Position numbers and translations under genes: made by a program | From: Butyrivibrio sp. | GTDB lineage: Bacteria; Bacillota; Clostridia; Lachnospirales; Lachnospiraceae | DNA length: 39,075 nucleotides | NCBI GenBank assembly: GCA_015056655.1 | Contig: SVFV01000033.1 | Coordinates: 1 to 39,075, forward strand | Direction: 5' to 3' | Notes under the pieces: generated by a model | The model's database searches: none | Seen by the model: the letters and a program-made list of their open reading frames with translations, nothing else | Told to the model about the DNA's origin: nothing | In this document: piece by piece, positions 8,711 through 15,752 of the stretch | Numbering within the stretch: position 1 is the stretch's first letter | How the letters are laid out: each line of letters begins with the position of its first letter

Positions 8711-9534
8711 AAAAAGAGCGGCTTTCAGAGGCAATCATCACTCATATAATCCTGATTGCTGTCTCATTTATATTCTTCTTTCCGGTGTTGTGGCTGGTGC
8801 TTGCTTCATTTTCTGCTTCCGGTTCCATATATGATTATGAGGGATTCTTCCCCAAGAGCTACAGCCTTAGCACCTATATAAAGCTGTTTTCAGACACACA
8901 GATGTATGATTACCCAAGCTGGCTTAGAAACACCTTGTTTATTGCAGTGTTTTCATGCGTTCTTTCCACAGTTCTTGTAATTCTGACTGCATATACCATG
9001 AGCAGATTCAGGTTCAAAATGAGAAAAACGCTCATGAAGTCCACTCTGGTACTCAGTATGTTCCCAAGCTTTATGGGTATGACGGCTGTGTACCTTATAA
9101 TGATCAATTTCAATCTCATTAATAACCTGTGGAGCCTTATTCTGGTCTACTCAGCAGGAGCACCTATGGGATATCTGGTTCAGAAGGGATATTTTGACAC
9201 GATTAGTAATTCAATTTATGAGGCTGCAAGAATTGATGGTGCTTCTAACCCTACGATTTTCTGGAAAGTTACAATGCCACTGTCAAAGCCAATACTGGTA
9301 TATACAGCTCTGACTTCTTTTGCATGGCCCTGGAGCGATTTCATTCTTCCTAACATGCTACTTAAAAACCGAGACCTTTGGACTGTGGCTGTGGGACTTA
9401 CTCATCTTGGCGAAACAGAATTCTCAAGATTTGCAGCAGGAGCTATATTCATAGCTGTTCCGATTGTAATTTTGTACTTTTCATTATCCAGGTTCCTTGT
9501 AGCTGGTGTATCTGATGGAGCAGTTAAACAATAA
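8707..9534 (+). CDS. malG: Maltodextrin ABC transporter permease, MalG type
   Basis: A 275-residue membrane protein with about six helices and the binding-protein-dependent permease domain. The EAA loop is EAARIDGASNPTIFWKVTMP (about residues 175-194), the contact for the transport ATPase. Length matches MalG-type permeases (275-300). It overlaps malF by four bases. No ATP-binding subunit gene follows, so a shared MsmX/MalK-type ATPase encoded elsewhere must energise the complex, as is common in Firmicutes (known for the group, inferred here). A ribosome binding site AAAGGAGG lies in the end of malF (8689-8696). Confidence 0.9.
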   Translation: MKKERLSEAIITHIILIAVSFIFFFPVLWLVLASFSASGSIYDYEGFFPKSYSLSTYIKLFSDTQMYDYPSWLRNTLFIAVFSCVLSTVLVILTAYTMSRFRFKMRKTLMKSTLVLSMFPSFMGMTAVYLIMINFNLINNLWSLILVYSAGAPMGYLVQKGYFDTISNSIYEAARIDGASNPTIFWKVTMPLSKPILVYTALTSFAWPWSDFILPNMLLKNRDLWTVAVGLTHLGETEFSRFAAGAIFIAVPIVILYFSLSRFLVAGVSDGAVKQ

Positions 9535-9556
9535 CTTATGAGAGGGTTTTAATGCC

Positions 9557-10339
9557 ATGAAACCAATTACGAAAAATGATGTAATGTCTGCGCTTTCAGC
9601 AGTTGGCCTGAAAAAAGGACAGACTGTAATGGTGCATACATCACTTAGTTCTATAGGATATGTGTGTGGCGGAGCACAGACAATTATCGAAGCACTCATT
9701 GAGACTGTAGGTCCTGAAGGAACTATCATGATGCCTACTCAGTCATGGAAAAACTTAGATCCTGAGGATGGCGTTCACTGGACAGTTCCTGAAGAATACT
9801 GGCAGGTAATTCGTGATAACTGGCCTGCATACGACAAAAATATCACACCCACCAATACCATGGGTGCAGTAGCTGAAATGTTCAGAAGCTGGCCAGGGGT
9901 AATCCGAAGCGACCATCCAGCACGCTCTGTTGCTGCTTGGGGAAAGCATGCGCAGTATCTTACATCTGACCATGATCTTTCAAATATCTTCGGAGCAGGT
10001 TCTCCAATTGGAAAGCTATATGAGCTTAACGGCGCTGTGTTACTGATAGGCGTAGATTATGACAAAAATACTTCCATACACCTGGCTGATGTTCGTGCAG
10101 AATATCCTTCCAAGCATAACTGTATTGAACATAGTGCAATAATCGAAGATGGCAAGAGAGTATGGAAGGAATACGAGACTCTTTTTGTTGATGGCGAAGA
10201 CTTTGTCACAATCGGTGAGGCATTTGAAAGGTCTGGCGTAGTAAACAAAGCCAGGCTGGGAGATGCAACGCTCAGATTGATGAGTCAAAAGGCGCTTGTA
10301 GATTTTTCTGTTGATTGGATTAATTGCAACAGAAAATAG
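9557..10339 (+). CDS. AAC(3)-family (antibiotic NAT) N-acetyltransferase
   Basis: A 260-residue protein of the AAC(3)/YokD acetyl-CoA-dependent acetyltransferase family. Visible landmarks are VMVHTSLSSIGYVCGGA, GPEGTIMMPTQSW, SDHPARSVAAWGKHA and the strongly conserved GSPIGKLYELNGAVLLIGV followed by NTSIHLADVRAE. Length matches the family (260-280). Known members acetylate the 3-amino group of 2-deoxystreptamine aminoglycosides, but many anaerobe homologues have no proven antibiotic substrate. It starts 22 bp after malG with no terminator between and is followed by a strong hairpin, so it is probably the last gene of the maltodextrin operon. An amino sugar or other amine may be the real substrate (inference). 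The ribosome binding site is weak (GAGGG at 9542-9546). Confidence 0.88.
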   Translation: MKPITKNDVMSALSAVGLKKGQTVMVHTSLSSIGYVCGGAQTIIEALIETVGPEGTIMMPTQSWKNLDPEDGVHWTVPEEYWQVIRDNWPAYDKNITPTNTMGAVAEMFRSWPGVIRSDHPARSVAAWGKHAQYLTSDHDLSNIFGAGSPIGKLYELNGAVLLIGVDYDKNTSIHLADVRAEYPSKHNCIEHSAIIEDGKRVWKEYETLFVDGEDFVTIGEAFERSGVVNKARLGDATLRLMSQKALVDFSVDWINCNRK

Positions 10340-10390
10340 TGGCACATGCTATGCAGTTGTAAGATGATATACCAAATAGAATAGCATTAT

Positions 10391-10440
10391 CTGGGCAGTA
10401 CATGATTCGTTATGAATAGTATACTGCCCAGTTTCTTTAT
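10391..10440 (+). terminator. Terminator of the maltodextrin operon
   Basis: A 10-bp perfect stem CTGGGCAGTA/TACTGCCCAG (10391-10400 and 10422-10431) is followed by TTTCTTTAT. It lies 52 bp after the acetyltransferase stop. Its 14-base core GGCAGTACATGATT recurs in the hairpin at 38103. Confidence 0.8.
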
Positions 10441-10506
10441 ATAATTATTTAAATCCTATTTTGCATTTGTGTTGCTGTAGAAAGGAATTTGTTCATGCTT
10501 TGCGAG

Positions 10507-10770
10507 AAAAGTATATAAGATGGAAATATGCATAGAATTTATATACCTTTTTGTAAGCGGTTGAGTGAGGCAAGTATATAAGATAGAAATATAATGGATT
10601 CTTATATACTTTTTTCTGTGCTTAATGAGTACATGGGGCGAAATTTGACAGGAAAGGCATATAAAAAGGTATATAAGTTAAATTATTTTATTCAATTTAT
10701 ATACCGAGCGGAAAAGTTACGTAAGAGATAGGTATATAAATTTGGCTTAAAAGCTTTTCTTATATATGTT
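10507..10770. repeat. Array of four AT-rich inverted repeats with a GTATATAA core
   Basis: Four inverted repeats lie in a gene-free stretch. Unit 1 pairs GTATATAA (10511-10518) with TTATATAC (10539-10546). Unit 2 is a perfect 12-bp stem AAGTATATAAGA/TCTTATATACTT (10572-10583 and 10600-10611). Unit 3 pairs GGTATATAA (10668-10676) with TTATATACC (10697-10705). Unit 4 is weaker (10731-10739 and 10759-10767). The left cores are 63, 95 and 63 bp apart. Units 1 and 2 share 19 of 20 bases in their left arms. T-runs follow the stems of units 1 and 2. Function is unknown. No protein-coding frame of note crosses the array. Confidence 0.8.
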
Positions 10771-10787
10771 GTGTAAAAGGAGCAGTA

Positions 10788-10820
10788 ATGTCCATATTAT
10801 GGTATAAATTCAAAAAATAA
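10788..10820 (+). CDS. Possible 10-codon leader peptide
   Basis: A short frame encoding MSILWYKFKK is preceded by AAAAGGAG (10775-10782) at 5-bp spacing, the best ribosome binding site in this intergenic stretch. It lies after the inverted-repeat array and 91 bp before the GH43 start. It may be a leader peptide or a chance match; the initiation signal is the only support. Confidence 0.25.
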   Translation: MSILWYKFKK

Positions 10821-10911
10821 ATTTAAAAGAGCCAAAAGCATAATACAAATTTTAGGAGCACTTTTGTATAAAGGGCGGTATTTAAAATAAAATCCAGGGA
10901 GGAATTTAGCT

Positions 10912-11838
10912 ATGAGTGAACAGAAGACTTTTTGTGAAAATCCAATAATCAAGAATATCTATACGGCAGATCCTGCGCCGATGGTATATGGAGATACGCT
11001 TTATCTTTATACAACACATGATGAGGATGAGCTTATAAATGATTTTTATACCATGAAGGATTGGAGATGCTTTTCTACCAAGGATATGGTCAACTGGGAG
11101 GATCATGGGGTGATCTTTTCTCTTGATGACATCGATTGGGCTGACGACAGAGCATGGGCACCTCAGGCTGTAGAGAGAAATGGTAAATTCTATCTGTATT
11201 GTCCTGTACATAAGAAGGATGGCGGCATGGCTATAGCTGTCGGCGTATCTGATAATCCGGCTGGCCCCTACAAGGACCTCGGCTATCCCCTTGTGGATGA
11301 GGGTGACTGGAACGACATTGACCCCACAGTTTTCATTGATGATGATGGACAGGCTTATTTGTATTTTGGAAATCCTGAGCTTAGATACGTTATTTTAAAT
11401 GAGGACATGATTAGTTATGATGAAAAGGTAGGAATTGTCAGAGTTCCTATGACAGAAGAGTCCTTCGCAAAGGGAAGTCATGACACTGGCACATCCTATG
11501 GAGAAGGCCCCTGGTTTTATAAGAGAAATGGCCTTTATTACATGGTTTATGCAGCCTTTGGCGTAGATAAAAAGGATGAACATCTGGCATATTCAACATC
11601 AGAAGGTCCCACTGGCCCCTGGAAATACGGCGGTGTTCTCATGACAGAGGAAGGCGGCGTATTCACAAACCATCCAGGAATCGCGGATTTTAAGGGACAT
11701 TCATATCTCTTTTATCACACTGGAGAGCTTCCGGGAGGCAGTCTGTTCCATAGAAGCGTATGTGTTGCAGAGTTTAAATACAACGAGGATGGTTCGATAA
11801 ATACTATTCCTAAATGCGAAGGAATTGGTAGAATTTAA
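10912..11838 (+). CDS. GH43 glycosidase (beta-xylosidase/alpha-L-arabinofuranosidase type)
   Basis: A 308-residue single-domain GH43 enzyme with the five-bladed beta-propeller layout. The catalytic triad is visible: Asp20 in TADPAP (general base), Asp at about 137 in DIDPTVF (pKa modulator) and Glu at about 198 in GEGPW (acid). There is no signal peptide, so it should act inside the cell on imported xylo- or arabino-oligosaccharides; the exact specificity cannot be read. It lacks the extra C-terminal beta-sandwich of the larger GH43 xylosidases. AGGGAGG (10897-10903) fixes the start. A 570-bp leader region with inverted repeats precedes it, which suggests its own promoter. Confidence 0.9.
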   Translation: MSEQKTFCENPIIKNIYTADPAPMVYGDTLYLYTTHDEDELINDFYTMKDWRCFSTKDMVNWEDHGVIFSLDDIDWADDRAWAPQAVERNGKFYLYCPVHKKDGGMAIAVGVSDNPAGPYKDLGYPLVDEGDWNDIDPTVFIDDDGQAYLYFGNPELRYVILNEDMISYDEKVGIVRVPMTEESFAKGSHDTGTSYGEGPWFYKRNGLYYMVYAAFGVDKKDEHLAYSTSEGPTGPWKYGGVLMTEEGGVFTNHPGIADFKGHSYLFYHTGELPGGSLFHRSVCVAEFKYNEDGSINTIPKCEGIGRI

Positions 11839-11869
11839 GAAAAGCTATTGAAACGCAGGAGGAAATAAT

Positions 11870-12646
11870 TTGAATTATTTTGTTGAGGGATTACAGGGAA
11901 GCGGAAAAAGCACTCTGGTACAGACGTTGTCTGAATTGCATCCAGATTATCAGGCTATTCGTGAGGGAGATTACTCCCCAGTGGAGCTTGCCTGGTGCGC
12001 CTATGTAACTAAAGAGCAATATGCAGAAATACTGGAAAAATACAGTGAAATCAAGTCCATGATTGAGCCTAAGAGCTTTGAAGAAAATGGAAAGATGGTC
12101 ATCTGCTATACACAGATACTCACTGATGTTCCCGGTTTTCATAGAGATCTCGAGCAATATGAAATCTACAATGGCAGAAGAGAATATGATGAATTTAAAG
12201 AGATTCTGCTAAGCAGATATAGCAGCTGGAACGGAGATAAATCCATTTTTGAATGCTCACTACTTCAGAATACTGTTGAAGATATGATATTGTTCAGGGT
12301 TATGACTGATGAAGAGATTCTCTCATTTTATAAAGAGGTGAGAGCTACTCTTGAAGGCAAAGACATGCATATCTATTACCTGAAGACAGAAGATATTGCC
12401 GGAAACATAAATGTTATCCGCAAAGAAAGATCTGATGATAAGGGCAATGAGCTCTGGTTCCCGCTTATGATGGGATATTTCAATGATTGTCCTTACGCTA
12501 AAAAGCATGGTATTTCAGGGGAAGAAGAGCTTATTAAGCATCTTCAGCACAGACAGGAGCTGGAGCTTAGAATATGTAATGAGATTTTCGGAGATAAATG
12601 CACAATCCTGAAATCCAAGGACTATGATAAAAGTTCATTGAAATGA
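11870..12646 (+). CDS. P-loop NTPase/kinase-like protein of unknown function
   Basis: A 258-residue cytoplasmic protein that begins with a Walker A motif, YFVEGLQGSGKST (residues 3-15), in the style of nucleoside or small-molecule kinases. A possible lid or arginine region is IRKERSDDKGNELWF (about residues 184-198). I do not recognise a named family; such proteins are often annotated as hypothetical or AAA-like. The start is TTG (11870), chosen because AGGAGG at 11857-11862 sits 7 bp before it and no better in-frame ATG exists nearby. It follows GH43 by 31 bp, so the two may be cotranscribed, although a sugar-related role is not evident. Confidence 0.7.
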   Translation: MNYFVEGLQGSGKSTLVQTLSELHPDYQAIREGDYSPVELAWCAYVTKEQYAEILEKYSEIKSMIEPKSFEENGKMVICYTQILTDVPGFHRDLEQYEIYNGRREYDEFKEILLSRYSSWNGDKSIFECSLLQNTVEDMILFRVMTDEEILSFYKEVRATLEGKDMHIYYLKTEDIAGNINVIRKERSDDKGNELWFPLMMGYFNDCPYAKKHGISGEEELIKHLQHRQELELRICNEIFGDKCTILKSKDYDKSSLK

Positions 12647-12659
12647 GGTAGATAACACA

Positions 12660-12765
12660 ATGCTTATCGATAGATTCAATAGACATAGCAGGGTGATGAC
12701 CTTGTTCTTGTGGATGAAATTGAGGCCACACATATAGGATGTGAGTACGGAGAGTACGATTCATG
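12660..12765 (+). pseudogene. Possible frameshifted small gene
   Basis: An ATG at 12660 opens a frame (MLIDRFNRHSR...) that goes nowhere recognisable. In another frame from about 12694 the peptide [20 protein letters not shown] reads well and ends at a TGA overlapping the ATG of the next gene (ATGA at 12763-12766). A one-base frameshift near 12692 would join the two parts into a peptide of about 35 residues. The family is not recognised. It could equally be non-coding. Confidence 0.3.
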
Positions 12766-13011
12766 AATTACACATATATAGTAGAATGTGCGGATGGTAC
12801 GCTGTACTGCGGATGGACAAATGATCTTGAAAAGCGGATTGATGATCATAACGCAGGGAAAGGTGCCAAATATACTAAGCCCAGACTTCCTGTAAAACTG
12901 GTATACTATGAAGAGTTTGAGACTAAAGAAGAAGCCATGAGCAGGGAATGGCACATTAAACGACTAACAAGAACTGAGAAATTAAAGCTTATTGAGCAGT
13001 TTAATGATTAA
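12763..13011 (+). CDS. GIY-YIG nuclease superfamily protein (YhbQ/UPF0213 type)
   Basis: An 82-residue stand-alone GIY-YIG domain. The first motif is [19 protein letters not shown]; the conserved Arg is in [10 protein letters not shown] and the metal-binding Glu in SREWHIKRL. Length and sequence match the small UPF0213/YhbQ group, thought to act in DNA damage handling, though precise substrates are poorly known. ACGGAGAG precedes the ATG. The next gene follows closely (25 bp), so these two form a small operon with the preceding P-loop gene possible. Confidence 0.88.
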   Translation: MNYTYIVECADGTLYCGWTNDLEKRIDDHNAGKGAKYTKPRLPVKLVYYEEFETKEEAMSREWHIKRLTRTEKLKLIEQFND

Positions 13012-13036
13012 AAAATTTGAAGTAAAAGAGGATTTA

Positions 13037-13576
13037 ATGAGTAAGCATTTTTATTTTGTAAGACATGGTGAAACCGTTTGGAACGTGGAAAATAAGATTT
13101 GCGGAGCGACTGATATTGCGCTGACAGATAAGGGCCATCAGCAGGCTATAGAAACCGGTGAAAAGATTATTGCAGAAGGCATAAAAGCCGATGAGATACT
13201 CACATCTCCGTTAATCAGAGCTTCTGAGACAGCAAGACATATCTCAGAAGTAACCGGAATTCCAATGAGAATAGAACAAAGGCTTATAGAGCAGAATTTC
13301 GGAAGATATGAGTCAACACCAAGGGATGGAAAAGAGTTCCACGAAGCCAAAAAGCACATGGCAAGCCGTTTTTCTACAGGTGAATCCATGATGCAGCTTG
13401 CTCAGCGCATATACAATCTCCTGGATGATATCAGAGAAGATGAGAAGACTTATATTTTGGTTGCACATAACGGCATAGCCAGAATCGTTGAGTCATATTT
13501 CAGAGAAATGGATAACGAAGAGTTTTCAAGCTTTGGAATTAAGAACTGTGAAGTAAGAAGATATGATTTTGACTAA
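13037..13576 (+). CDS. Histidine phosphatase family protein (phosphoglycerate mutase-like)
   Basis: A 179-residue protein with the phosphohistidine motif FVRHGETVWN (residues about 6-15), a second conserved Arg in SPLIRASETA, Glu in LIEQNFGRYE and the second catalytic His in VAHNGIAR. This is the histidine phosphatase (branch 2,3-bisphosphoglycerate mutase) superfamily, of the size seen for broad phosphatases such as PhoE or CobC-like proteins. Substrate is unknown. The ATG at 13037 is preferred over an upstream in-frame TTG at 12992 because AGAGGA lies just before it and the upstream start would overlap the GIY-YIG gene. Confidence 0.88.
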   Translation: MSKHFYFVRHGETVWNVENKICGATDIALTDKGHQQAIETGEKIIAEGIKADEILTSPLIRASETARHISEVTGIPMRIEQRLIEQNFGRYESTPRDGKEFHEAKKHMASRFSTGESMMQLAQRIYNLLDDIREDEKTYILVAHNGIARIVESYFREMDNEEFSSFGIKNCEVRRYDFD

Positions 13577-13608
13577 TTCTTACTTGCAAGAAGGAAGGCT
13601 TACTTTTA

Positions 13609-14760
13609 ATGAATAAGAAAAATCGCAAACTACCGTATATCGTCGCAGGAATACTGGTAGTATTAACATTGATATGCATTGTTTTTGCAATATTGGCAGA
13701 ACCGGCGGATAAGAATAATGCAGAGGCTGTGGCAGAAGATAACATGGCTGCTGTGGAGAGTATTTCCGAAGAGGAAAATATGGCGGACGCTGATGCTAGC
13801 GTGCAAAGCGAGGATATAAGCGCTCAGAATGAGGAATCCGGTTCCGAAAATGAAGATGCAACATCTCCGAGTGAAGAAATCAGCACGGAAGCCACTTCTG
13901 ATTCCAACGATAAGCCTGATGCAGCGGAAACAGCAAATAGTGAAGAAACTACAGAGTCTGAACTAAATCAGAAGGAATCGTCACAGTCTGAATCTTCAAC
14001 AGAAACACAACCTGAAACAGAAGCACAATCTGATACTGAGTCACAGCAGGAGAATACATCACAGCCCGAATCTGAGACCGAGCCACAGCCTGAAGCAGAA
14101 GCAACATCCCAGCAAGAGGCTACACCCCAGACAGGAGGCCATCTTGTGGTAATAGATCCGGGACATCAATCTCATGGTATGTCAGAGAAAGAGCCTAATG
14201 GTCCTGGTTCCGATACAATGAAAGCTAAGGTTACTGGCGGAACTACAGGTAAAACAACCGGGCTGACTGAGTATCAGCTTAATCTCACAGTGGGCCTTAA
14301 GCTTAGGGATGAACTGCAAAGCCGCGGTTATACAGTTATCATGACAAGAGAAAGCAATGATGTATCTCTTAGTAATGTGGACAGAGCACAGATTGCCAAC
14401 AATGCCGGAGCAGAGGCATTTATAAGAATTCATGCGAATGGTTCTGATAACACCTCAACCAATGGCGCTATGACCATTTGCCAGACACCATCAAATCCTT
14501 ATAACGCAGCCTTTTATTCTGCATCACGTAAGCTTTCAGACTGCGTTCTTGACGCTTTTGTAGCATCAACAGGCTGTAACAAGCAATATGTTTGGGAAAC
14601 AGATACCATGACTGGCATTAACTGGGCAAATGTTCCATCCACTATTATTGAGATGGGATACATGTCTAATCCTACAGAGGATACCAACATGGCATCAGAG
14701 GACTACCAAAGGCTCATGGTCGTAGGTATAGCCAACGGAATAGATAATTATTTCCGATGA
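13609..14760 (+). CDS. Membrane-anchored N-acetylmuramoyl-L-alanine amidase (Amidase_3)
   Basis: A 383-residue cell-wall hydrolase. Residues about 8-30 form a single N-terminal membrane anchor. Residues about 40-175 are a low-complexity linker very rich in Glu, Ser, Thr and Gln, likely spanning the cell wall. Residues 178-383 are the Amidase_3 domain with the zinc ligands in VIDPGHQS (His), TEYQLN (Glu) and RIHANG (His), and the catalytic Glu in IIEMGYMSN. It cuts the amide bond between muramic acid and the stem peptide. The linker replaces the SPOR or LysM domains often seen. A GGAAGG (13590-13595) precedes the start. No obvious terminator follows. Confidence 0.93.
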   Translation: MNKKNRKLPYIVAGILVVLTLICIVFAILAEPADKNNAEAVAEDNMAAVESISEEENMADADASVQSEDISAQNEESGSENEDATSPSEEISTEATSDSNDKPDAAETANSEETTESELNQKESSQSESSTETQPETEAQSDTESQQENTSQPESETEPQPEAEATSQQEATPQTGGHLVVIDPGHQSHGMSEKEPNGPGSDTMKAKVTGGTTGKTTGLTEYQLNLTVGLKLRDELQSRGYTVIMTRESNDVSLSNVDRAQIANNAGAEAFIRIHANGSDNTSTNGAMTICQTPSNPYNAAFYSASRKLSDCVLDAFVASTGCNKQYVWETDTMTGINWANVPSTIIEMGYMSNPTEDTNMASEDYQRLMVVGIANGIDNYFR

Positions 14761-14815
14761 GAATGAGAAAAACAAGGTTGGAGTCCAATAAAATTCCCAC
14801 CACTACATCTTGCGG

Positions 14816-14844
14816 TTGAAAATTCGAACGTACATTCGTATAAT
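14816..14844 (+). promoter_or_regulatory. Predicted sigma-A promoter of the small SOS-like gene
   Basis: TTGAAA (14816-14821), exactly 17 bp, then a perfect TATAAT (14839-14844). One LexA-like box lies in the spacer and a second just downstream, so a bound repressor would block it. Confidence 0.7.
14826..14837. promoter_or_regulatory. LexA-like (SOS) box 1
   Basis: CGAACGTACATTCG (14825-14838) matches the Gram-positive LexA consensus CGAACRNRYGTTYC at 12 of 14 positions. It lies between the -35 and -10 boxes. Confidence 0.55.
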
Positions 14845-14857
14845 ATAGCCACAAGCA

Positions 14858-14869
14858 GAACAATTGTTC
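14858..14869. promoter_or_regulatory. LexA-like (SOS) box 2
   Basis: GAACAATTGTTC is a perfect GAAC-N4-GTTC palindrome, 32 bp (about three helical turns) from box 1 and just past the expected start of transcription. Confidence 0.6.
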
Positions 14870-14943
14870 GAAACACTAACAATGGTTTGAAGCAGTGCTA
14901 TTGCGCATAGGTACTGCATTATGCGAAATGGTAGGTGATAGTA

Positions 14944-15207
14944 GTGGCTAAGAGAATTGGATTGAAGGTTTATGTAGACACGATTGTCAGATATACAGCG
15001 GACGGAATCATAAGACCATTATCAATTGAATGGGAAGATGGCAGAACCTACGAAATCACGAAGGTTATGGATTGCGTGCCCGGAGCCAGCAGGAGGGCTG
15101 GAGGGGCTGGTCTTGTATATACCTGTATGATAGAGGGTAAAGAAGTCCATCTGTATTATGAAGACAGCTACAAAGTTCACAAATGGTTCCTTGAATCTAA
15201 GGAATGA
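14944..15207 (+). CDS. Small conserved protein, possibly SOS-regulated
   Basis: An 87-residue soluble protein with no named domain. It is beta-rich: GLKVYVDTIVRYTADGIIRP, then IEWEDGRTYEI, a Gly/Arg-rich GASRRAGGAG and VHLYYEDS. From memory, small proteins of this look occur in Clostridia next to Y-family DNA polymerases, but I could not verify this and no polymerase gene is adjacent. GTG at 14944 is chosen because GGTAGGTG (14930-14937) is at the right distance; an in-frame GTG at 14935 overlaps that site. Two LexA-like boxes and a good promoter lie upstream, suggesting DNA-damage induction. It ends 40 bp before the next gene. Confidence 0.7.
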   Translation: MAKRIGLKVYVDTIVRYTADGIIRPLSIEWEDGRTYEITKVMDCVPGASRRAGGAGLVYTCMIEGKEVHLYYEDSYKVHKWFLESKE

Positions 15208-15247
15208 ATATTTATAATGATATATCAAAAGTACTAGGAGAAAAAAG

Positions 15248-15703
15248 ATGACTAGAAGAGAGGCTGCAATGGCTAATTTTTTAAATGGATACAACTGTTC
15301 ACAGTCAATAATACTGGCGTTTGAGGACATGCTGCCTGTTGATAAGGCTACCATGTCCAAGCTGGCATCATCCTTTGGCGGCGGAATGGGCAGACTTCGC
15401 GAGGTATGTGGCAGCGTTAGTGGGATGTTTATGATTGCAGGCCTTTTATATGGCTATGATGGACCGGAGACCGGTCAGGTTAAGGCTGATCACTATGCCA
15501 GAATACAGGAGCTTGCACGCAGATTTGAGGAGAAGCACGGCTCAATAGTATGCAGAGAGATGCTTGGACTTGATGTTAAGCATGATGTCCCTGTTCCAGA
15601 AGCTCGTACCAATGAGTATTACAAAAAGCGCCCCTGCGCTGAGATAATTGGGGATGCAGCCGAGATTCTTGAACAATACATAAATGAGAATCCGATAAAT
15701 TAA
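15248..15703 (+). CDS. C_GCAxxG_C_C family protein
   Basis: A 151-residue soluble protein of the C_GCAxxG_C_C family (TIGR01909 type). The conserved cysteines are Cys17 (GYNCSQS), Cys54 (FGGGMGRLREVCGSVSGM), Cys102 (IVCREMLG) and Cys130 (RPCAEIIGDAAEIL). The family is widespread in anaerobes and is thought to be a redox or metal-binding protein; function is not established. The central motif here reads CGSVSG rather than CGAxxG. CTAGGAG (15234-15240) supports the ATG. It follows the small SOS-like gene by 40 bp and may be cotranscribed, which would place it under the same control. Confidence 0.9.
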   Translation: MTRREAAMANFLNGYNCSQSIILAFEDMLPVDKATMSKLASSFGGGMGRLREVCGSVSGMFMIAGLLYGYDGPETGQVKADHYARIQELARRFEEKHGSIVCREMLGLDVKHDVPVPEARTNEYYKKRPCAEIIGDAAEILEQYINENPIN

Positions 15704-15752
15704 AAACCAAATGTTGTTCACTAGATAATATAATGACTTGGAGGATACTGGC

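Noticed and set aside
10507..10770. CRISPR array
   Set aside because: The repeated units are inverted repeats, unequal in spacing and sequence, without constant-length spacers or cas genes.
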